39,192 nucleotides of DNA, from assembly GCA_023091735.1 (NCBI GenBank), contig JALKBU010000452.1, forward strand, positions 1 to 39,192, read 5' to 3'. Shown here piece after piece: positions 32,621 through 39,192 of this stretch; positions within the stretch are counted from its first letter, which is position 1; the number at the start of each line of letters is the position of its first letter. Source of the stretch: Trichomonas tenax. Lineage: Eukaryota; Parabasalia; Trichomonadida; Trichomonadidae. The notes under the pieces are model-generated. The model saw only the letters and a program-made list of their open reading frames with translations, was not told the origin of the DNA and ran no database searches. Both the position numbers and the translations under genes were made by a program.

Positions 32621-34006
32621 ATGTCATCTCCAACAGAAGATTTAGATCTAAAAAAACAAACAGGGAGCACCGAAATGTCTGACCCAATAACGCCGAAACT
32701 GAGGCAGTCTTCAAATTCGAAGATTTCCTCTTTTGATTCGCCAAGATCTCCCTTATTTTCCAAGGAAGACCAAGTTGAAATGCAACGGAGCAGACGGAGA
32801 CTGGAGATGGAAATCATTACACTCGATCATAAATTAAAATCTCTTCAAACAGAATTCCAAACATTAAATTCTAAACTAGTTTCTCATGGTGAGCTCACAC
32901 AATTAAAAGCACAAACAAGACTCCGTATATACGATGATCAATACGCACAAGCAAATCAATTAATAGACGACTATATCAATACATTAAGATCTGTTCGTGC
33001 TGCGCAGGCATCAATCGCTGTTCTCGAGCAGAAGATTCAAGAGGAGTCTGAAAGGAGGCATGTAATATTGGATGAATCATTGGCTGTTCTAAATGCTTTA
33101 GATTTTTCGGATATTCGATTTGCATCACCAAAAATGACAGAAATAGATGATAAAATCGATAGATCTGCGAAGATAGACATGGATAGACTGAACTTGGAAA
33201 TTCAAAACACACACAATTTGATCTCTTTACTTGAAAACACGCATCAATTCCTCCCAATACAGACTTCCGTTGCAAACGAGATGAAAAAATCATTTGAAGC
33301 TGAAACATCTTTGAGATCTATTGGAATTGCAGCAGTTAGAGCGGAAATCCAAGCGAATCAGAAACTTATTGCATCAAATGATACCGAAATCAGACGATTT
33401 GAAACAGAAATTAATGAAATGCAGAAAAATATCGAATATAACAAAAGACAAATACAAAACGAATCAGTCAACCATGAAATGCAATTAAACCTCTCTTCTG
33501 CGTCCTTCAAACAGCAGTTATCTCAGCTTGACGCAGAATTAGATTTATTAAAATCCAAATTATCAGATACAGCTTTGATTTATGATAAGATCGCAGAAGA
33601 AACAAAAATTATGGAGACCAAAGTCCAGGCAGTCAACAGCATAGAAGAAGAGGAAGAAGAAGATTTTATAGAAGATTATATTCAATATAGTTATTCATAT
33701 CAAGAGAATGCTGATGATGATGAAGTAGTTCTCACAGCGAAGAAGAAAGAGCTCTTGAATGAGATCTCAGAGCTTGATTCAAAGTTCAAAGAGATGAAGA
33801 AAGAAGCCTTGAAAAGAGAGAATTATCTCAAAGATCAAATAACGAAAATGAGCACCAAGTTCAAAAGCAATCGAACAATTTTGATGCGATCTGGTTACAT
33901 GGCGCGTTCTGCACCTCCAAGTCCTTCGATTTCAGGCATTAATAGAAGTTTAGACAATTTGATATCAAAGATTGATAACTCTCTATCAGAACTTATATCA
34001 AAATAA
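32621..34006 (+). CDS. Coiled-coil protein, 461 aa
   Basis: This protein is not assigned to a family. The first 45 residues are Ser/Pro-rich with SP sites. Residues about 45-340 form long heptad-repeat helices (for example RRRLEMEIITLDHKLKSLQT) broken near 170-215. An acidic Tyr-rich insert (EEEEEEDFIEDYIQYSYSYQ) follows at about 342-361, then a second coiled coil (about 372-425) and a Ser-rich end. The layout suggests a cytoskeletal or spindle-associated filament protein. It has the TGACACGTAA motif upstream, like the CENP-C/113-aa pair. Convergent with the next kinase (62 bp between stops). Confidence 0.65.
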   Translation: MSSPTEDLDLKKQTGSTEMSDPITPKLRQSSNSKISSFDSPRSPLFSKEDQVEMQRSRRRLEMEIITLDHKLKSLQTEFQTLNSKLVSHGELTQLKAQTRLRIYDDQYAQANQLIDDYINTLRSVRAAQASIAVLEQKIQEESERRHVILDESLAVLNALDFSDIRFASPKMTEIDDKIDRSAKIDMDRLNLEIQNTHNLISLLENTHQFLPIQTSVANEMKKSFEAETSLRSIGIAAVRAEIQANQKLIASNDTEIRRFETEINEMQKNIEYNKRQIQNESVNHEMQLNLSSASFKQQLSQLDAELDLLKSKLSDTALIYDKIAEETKIMETKVQAVNSIEEEEEEDFIEDYIQYSYSYQENADDDEVVLTAKKKELLNEISELDSKFKEMKKEALKRENYLKDQITKMSTKFKSNRTILMRSGYMARSAPPSPSISGINRSLDNLISKIDNSLSELISK

Positions 34007-34068
34007 CTCTTTTTGTTTGTAAAAAAATATGTATGTACTTTAATTTTAATAAACAAACAAAAAAATAA

Positions 34069-35040
34069 TTATGGAACATTCACTGCAAATGTAACACTAG
34101 AGTTCATAGGCTTGACACCGGTATTGGCTTTATTTCTAATAACACCAATGCCAAAGAAAGATTTCGCAGTTGGAACTCCAGGAATTAAATTATTTGCATT
34201 TAGAGATCTAAGAGACTTAGACATGGGGATAGGACCAGATTTCTTTGGTGCCGGCATATTAAACTGGTCGAAATATGGATGCAAAAGTAATTCAGTGACT
34301 GTTGCCCTACTTGCTGGGTTTGTGATCAAACAGCGTGCAATAAGATCTTGTAAATTCTTGTCGTCTATTTCCTTTGTTGAGTAAAAGCCTATAGTAATCA
34401 ATCTGACCAATCCGTCAGAATCATTCGAATAGAAAGGATACTTTCCTGTCGCTAAAAGGTATATCGTTACACCGAGCGCCCAAATGTCCGCTGCCAGCGG
34501 GTTGTATGGGTGCGAATAGAACAATTCGGGAGCCATAAACAATCTCGTTCCTCTAAAGTGCATCGATGAAGCATTATCTTTGTACATCGATGAGAACCCG
34601 AAGTCTCCCACCTTCACTCGTCCGTACTGATCAATGAAGAAATTTGAAGGTTTGATATCTGAGTGCGCGATATTCCTTTCGTGGCATGCCCGGATAGACA
34701 GAACCATGTCGTGTATGTAGCGGAGTCTCTCTATCGGCTGAACTTTTTTCGTGCTCTTTATGATCGTGCTTAAATCTAAAGGGCAATATTCCATTAACAA
34801 GTAAACAAACTTTCCATACTGGTAATATTGGTACAGAGAGACTATAGTTGGGTCGTCTATCGCGATGAGACAGTCCAATTCGGACTGGTTGAAGAGATTT
34901 CCTGGAATTTTCTTCAAAGCGAAGTTGTTTTGGTATTGATTCGAATACACGAGGAAAACAACGCCGTAGCCGCCTTTGGCGATGTGTTTTTTGAATACAA
35001 TTCCCTGTGTGAGAAAGAATTTAACTTCTTCGGGTTCCAT
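34069..35040 (-). CDS. CAMK/NEK-like serine/threonine kinase
   Basis: This 323-residue kinase has a near-complete catalytic domain (about 14-262). The loop is AKGGYG (21-26), the ATP-binding Lys is K43 or K44, HSDIKPSN lies at 126-133, DFGF at 146-149, GTRLFMAPE at 164-172, and DIWALGVTIYLLATGKYPF follows. The HRD motif has become HSD, so the Arg that normally couples to the phosphorylated activation loop is lost while the catalytic Asp128 stays. About 60 residues of Pro/Ser/Lys-rich tail follow. Trichomonads have hundreds of such kinases, so the substrate cannot be guessed. Upstream is the gene-poor right flank. Confidence 0.75.
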   Translation of the reverse strand: MEPEEVKFFLTQGIVFKKHIAKGGYGVVFLVYSNQYQNNFALKKIPGNLFNQSELDCLIAIDDPTIVSLYQYYQYGKFVYLLMEYCPLDLSTIIKSTKKVQPIERLRYIHDMVLSIRACHERNIAHSDIKPSNFFIDQYGRVKVGDFGFSSMYKDNASSMHFRGTRLFMAPELFYSHPYNPLAADIWALGVTIYLLATGKYPFYSNDSDGLVRLITIGFYSTKEIDDKNLQDLIARCLITNPASRATVTELLLHPYFDQFNMPAPKKSGPIPMSKSLRSLNANNLIPGVPTAKSFFGIGVIRNKANTGVKPMNSSVTFAVNVP

Positions 35041-35540
35041 AAAAAAATTTAAACCTCCAGTTCCAAGTACTCAAATTTTAAGCTTCACTCTTCTACTCTA
35101 AAAGTCCAATCAAAAGACTTTAAAGTATATCTCTATGTATACATACCAACTATACTTTATACCACTGTTGTATGCACATCCAGCGAGCACTTGGATAGTG
35201 AGAACTAAAAATTGATGTTTTTCACAATTTTCATTTTTACCGAGAAAATATCATTAACTTGCAATTTGCTCTCTGTCACATTATAGTATATAGGGCATAT
35301 ATAATATATATATTAATATTATTGGACACTGCTTTGTGAAGATTAAGTTATAAGAAGCAGAATGTTCAATTTTGAAAAATTAATATCTCGTTCAATATTG
35401 AATATAATTTCTTGTTACTAATATGGTGAAGAACCACCATGATTTCCTTTATATTTATTAGATAAAAATATTGTGTTATAAATAAAATAACAAAATTTAG
35501 TTACGAGATCAATGTTTGAAAAATTCACAACGGCAAAAAA

Positions 35541-35571
35541 TTTTATCCTCAGTTCACTTCTGTCACACTCT
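35541..35571 (+). repeat. Degenerate repeat block, copy A
   Basis: Thirty-one bases starting TTTTATCCTCAGTTC match 35855-35885 at 28 positions. Similarity resumes downstream in both copies (an ATGGTT followed by a GGAAAAA/AGAAAAA-type stretch and TATAAAA), so the duplicated unit was longer. Confidence 0.5.
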
Positions 35572-35854
35572 GCACAGACAGGTACAGAATCACCCTATAT
35601 GGTTCACATATTCCAGAAAAATTTTTATAACAAGATATAAAATCAGCTATACCAGCGTGAAAGGCGAAAATTCAACTAAAGTTATCTCAATATATAAGAA
35701 GAAGGTACAAAAATCCCAGTAGTGGTAATACTAGCTCATAATGTACTATAAATTGCTCGTTGAGATTCTATCCGGATCCAGATTTCTTGATGGAATGTAT
35801 TCAATTTTGGAAAGATGGTGCTATAAAAGTGAGCATCCCAGCCTTCCATAATTT

Positions 35855-35885
35855 TTTTATCCTCAATCCACTTCTGTCACATTCT
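35855..35885 (+). repeat. Degenerate repeat block, copy B
   Basis: Partner of 35541-35571, in the same orientation 314 bp away, with three substitutions. Confidence 0.5.
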
Positions 35886-37718
35886 CGAGAAAATTCTATA
35901 GATTGCTCCTATGCTAATGGTTTTGCCCGGAAAAAATTTATAGCAAATTATAAAACGATTTAAACTGCATTTTTCATGATTTCGAAAAAAGTGACATTGT
36001 TACTAAAGTTCAATGTCAAAAGCCATTGACTTGTTTCTACAAGTAATATTCAATGCATATTTCCGAACCGGCTCTATTAGTTTTTGAATCTATAGGTTTT
36101 ATCTTATAAATTCATGCATACGACAAAATAAGAGCAAGAAAATGAAAATCATGAGCTGAAGATTATATTAAAGTGAAAATAGAGATAGTACATGATGTAT
36201 TCGAAGAAAATGTAGTTTATTAATCTTGCCATGCACATTAATAATAAAAATAATTTGAATTCGAGCATATGAAAGAATAATGGAGGAATTCAGCAATGAA
36301 TGATATCCATAGATACAAATGGAATACTCTAGCATGGCTCTTAAACAACACCTCGCAAAATCAATATCAGATCAAATTGAATAAATGATATTTTTATTTC
36401 ATAACATAATTTTGCTCATGTGTTGGATGTCTATAATGATAATATGAAACAAATTCCCAAATTATATAGTATAACGGAAAATATAAAATTTGATCATCTT
36501 TATTTATTGGCCTTATCAGCCTCTTAACTCATAAAATATACTATATATCGGCATATCATTATATATCAATGAACATAAGCTGTGGGAGTTGGGTCTTAAA
36601 AAGATTTTTTGTTTTCTTTACATATCGGCCTACACAATTGAAATTTTTATCATTCTATACATCTTTACAAACATGATGCATTGCTTAAATGACTTTTGAA
36701 TGTCTCCAATTTTTTTCTTTTGATTCTTATTTTATACCTATAATTATGCCTATGATCATTCAAAAGTTTACGCTATTTTTGAATACTTTTGAATTGTTAT
36801 CACAAAGGTCCTGTGGCAGAATGTACGTTATTAAAAAAGTCACTTTTTGGCCTCAGTCGAAGTTTAGTTTTGGTGTCTCTGTGAGGATTCAAAACTCGAC
36901 TTTTTCTATATGGCACAATCAACAATGTAACTCAGCGCATTTATCATTTAACCTATTTAGGTGCTCTGTACTAAAGTTATTGCAAAGATATTGCGATTTT
37001 TAGACTTTGTTGGTTTCTGGCCTTGGCGTTACCAGTATCTTTCTACAAGAGTATCTGGCGTCGGAATCCGTCTTGAAACATACATGTTAAAATTCGAAAT
37101 TTGCACCACAAAATTTTGCCGATTTTTTGGCTCCATCTTCTACACAAAGCTGCTACTAACATTCCTCTGATCATTCACAAGTTTGCTAAGGGTCGCTACA
37201 GAGGGTTTTTGAGATCCGATTATTATCTCCATATTTAACGATGATTTATGCATATTTATATAAATCCATGTAATTTATATCAGTAGTTCGGTTCAATTAC
37301 AGATATAAAACTATCAATATCTCTATTTAAGATTTCATTCATAATGTTTTTATATAATTTTGTTCTTTTTCTTTGAGTAAATACTTTTACCTTTATAATC
37401 ATATCTATAACTAGCTTATCAATTCATTTGATGAACATGAATTTTTTACTTTTTTGAAAATGTTGAAATATTTAAGCGTTGTATGTTGTTTCTCTGATCA
37501 GTAGTCCAATTAGTCTGTTTTAATGTGAATGAATTTCATTCATTGTTCATGATTTTTTTGAAAATTGGAAAATTTAAATTGCCTATTTAATGGGAAATTA
37601 TATTCAGCATCTATTATGTATTCAAATTTATTATTTATTTTTTGCATAAATTCATTTTTTAGTAAAATATTTAAATTGTAAAAAATATTTTTCAACAATT
37701 TGTTTCAATAATATATAG

Positions 37719-37928
37719 TTTTTCTGGATTAATAATTCAGCGGGTCTCTGTGCAGGTTCTTCGATAACACAATGCATACATCCTCATGGCCTGTACAACT
37801 TAAATCCTGAAGCTGATAAGAAAATATCAGCAAAAAAGATCCAAGGTACCTTTGTTATCACGTTAGAAACAAAAACATCCAACAACATATTCCTCTTTTT
37901 CGATATTTATATATATTTTCGTCTTTAA
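37719..37928 (+). pseudogene. Open fragment without a start codon
   Basis: An open frame of about 69 codons with balanced, protein-like composition (for example GLYNLNPEADKKISAKKIQG) lies in DNA whose other frames are closed. It has no ATG and follows a TAG. It may be the remnant of a larger gene. Not recognised; chance is possible. Confidence 0.25.
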
Positions 37929-37998
37929 AGACTAAATACACTTCCAAAATAAATTTATGTGTGTGTCACGAGAAGTAGATCCACTCTAACTAAGGCCT

Positions 37999-38094
37999 CT
38001 TACCATAAACGAGAATAGAGGTATTGCTGCATTCATGGCCGAGATGTTGGTTGTTGCATTGATTATAACATATGTCTTTTCTTTTTCGAAATAA
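37999..38094 (+). pseudogene. Short fragment with a membrane-helix-like end
   Basis: An open stretch of about 30 codons contains a hydrophobic segment, GIAAFMAEMLVVALIITYVF, followed by FSFSK and a TAA. It could be the last membrane helix of a broken gene, perhaps the same one as 37719-37928. The evidence is weak. Confidence 0.2.
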
Positions 38095-38990
38095 AAATAA
38101 CATCTTCGCAATTAGTGTGATAAGACGTAATTTATTAACTCCCACAAAGCATACAGGTTACATGCAGGCATTTTATTCCTATAACTACTCATAAACTCCT
38201 AAAATTGATCAAAATACGATTTCGATTTCGCTATTTTAATAAGTATTTACCAAATTTCTATTTATTTCTGTTATTAAGATGCAAATTCTAATATAGTACT
38301 TACATTGTTTAAGAAATTATGTATTTATGTGAAAGTTTAAATATTTAGTCAAATAAAGCTAGTTAAATAGTAAAAGTTGTATAAAACAATATTAAATTAG
38401 CTGCAATAAGTATTTTCATCTATTAAAAGCAACAAATCGACGTTTTTAATTGAGAAATTTGCATATTTACGTAAGATGATTTATTTTTGCTTTGTTAGTA
38501 GTTAGATCTCATCTATAGGGCCTCTATAATGAGACTCTCGAACCTTGCTAGAAAATTTGAAGTTTTGCGTGCTGTGGGAACTAAACTGACAATAACCTTA
38601 AATGGCTTGGGATAACACTGGGATTAAACATGTTTTTTCTAGAGGATAGTTAATGTTAAATCTTCTCAATTATTTAAAATTTCCTGGAACTTGATTCCTA
38701 GGGCGGTTTAAACAAAGCTTCATTTAAAAAGCCAAAAAAGGAGTTTTTATATAACGTTTATTTTGGGCCTTTTCAGTAAAATTTGAACTTAGCATAATAT
38801 ATGCAGTAGAAAAAGTCCGATCATTTTTGTGTCACGTTTGTGATTTTTCTGAACTTTACGGTAAGGTTATAAATTTTTTATAATATATTTGGCATCTACA
38901 CCATATGTTGATTCTAAATTTCTATTATTTTATGCTAATAGGCACTTTTTCAGAGTGGGATTACTTCTACCGAAAATTTTTGGGAGTCTA
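38095..38990. other. AT-rich spacer
   Basis: Nothing supported: no ORF over 60 codons, RNA gene or clear repeat was seen. Confidence 0.4.
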
Positions 38991-38999
38991 TGACAAAAG

Positions 39000-39110
39000 T
39001 GAACACCAAAAAGTGACAGGGGAACCTTAAAGTCACTTTTCATGAATAAACTGTCACTTTTTGCACGGGCAAATTGTCACCTTTATAAAAAGTGTCATAA
39101 ATATCTTTGT
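39000..39110. promoter_or_regulatory. Cluster of TGTCAC / GTGACA motifs at the right edge
   Basis: Within about 110 bp there are AAAAGTGACAGG, AAAGTCACTTTT, CTGTCACTTTTTG, TTGTCACCTTTATAAAA and AAGTGTCATAAA. The fourth resembles the TGTCACCTTTT just before the DDB1 ATG. It may be the promoter of a gene beyond the window. Confidence 0.35.
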
Positions 39111-39192
39111 TGTCTAACCAATACATCCAGGTTAGTGTTGTTGACGAGCCACAACTCTATCATCAACGAGCATATACCTAACTGGTAATTGG

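Larger units (their letters stand above)
35041..37718. other. Gene-poor region with degenerate repeats
   Basis: About 2.7 kb in which no ORF looks like a real protein. It holds two imperfect blocks at 35541-35571 and 35855-35885. A short direct repeat (CCTMTGATCATTCAMAAGTTT) occurs near 36752 and 37166. Small ORFs of 60-104 codons here have no recognisable domain. It probably contains remnants of old repeats. Confidence 0.45.

Noticed and set aside
36689..37003. 104-aa ORF in the right flank
   Set aside because: No domain, Phe-rich composition of AT-rich non-coding DNA, no promoter-like motif.
1..39192. CRISPR arrays, rRNA genes, complete tRNAs, bacterial operons, spliceosomal introns
   Set aside because: None seen. 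There is no regular repeat-spacer array, no rRNA-like stretch, no full cloverleaf, and no copy of the Trichomonas intron 3' signal ACTAACACACAG.

Overview
The window looks like nuclear DNA of an AT-rich, gene-dense, intron-poor protist, most likely a trichomonad parabasalid of the Trichomonas/Tritrichomonas kind. The reasons are these. The proteins are clearly eukaryotic (eIF3a, Rpn5, DDB1, COG5, RAD17, CENP-C, CDK, MOK). All long genes are single uninterrupted ORFs. Intergenic spacers are very short, and several start codons have a TCA-type initiator 8-25 nt upstream, as expected for very short 5' UTRs. A flagellum-type MOK kinase and expanded ARM-repeat and CAMK-like kinase families also fit. 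The species assignment is inference.

Left flank (1-3.1 kb): a different kind of DNA. It holds a decayed ORF (252-778) with hairpins on both sides, a 109-aa GIY-YIG/T5orf172-type nuclease gene and a tRNA-like/Pol III-like sequence inside a pair of ~75-bp inverted repeats (930-1003 and 1480-1554), and two unrecognised ORFs that overlap by ATGA (1753-2651). This resembles a remnant of a virus-like element or large DNA transposon (Maverick type) with a small nested mobile unit. It is the best candidate for something undescribed.

Core (3.1-35 kb): housekeeping genes. In order: UBC12-like NEDD8 E2 (+), giant alpha-solenoid protein with a spastizin-like C-terminus (+), proteasome Rpn5 (-), ARM-type protein (+), degenerate ALG5-like GT2 protein (-), SGF29-type tandem Tudor protein (-), GT-C-like polytopic membrane protein (+), eIF3a (+), RAD17 (-), DDB1 (+), COG5 (-), SLC35E3-like transporter (-), CDK (-), MOK kinase (+), CENP-C (-), 113-aa helical protein (+), 461-aa coiled-coil protein (+) and a CAMK/NEK-like kinase (-). 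Genes often converge with 0-81 bp between stop codons, so 3' ends must overlap or nearly overlap. Themes are ubiquitin/NEDD8 and proteasome (UBC12, DDB1, Rpn5), chromosome maintenance (RAD17, CENP-C, SGF29, CDK), glycan/Golgi (ALG5-like, GT-C, COG5, sugar-nucleotide transporter) and translation (eIF3a). There is no sign that these are operons; the grouping is probably incidental.

Right flank (35.0-39.2 kb): about 4 kb with no convincing intact gene. It has degenerate duplicated blocks, two short open fragments that look like gene debris (37.7-38.1 kb), and at the edge a cluster of TGTCAC motifs like those in front of genes in the core.
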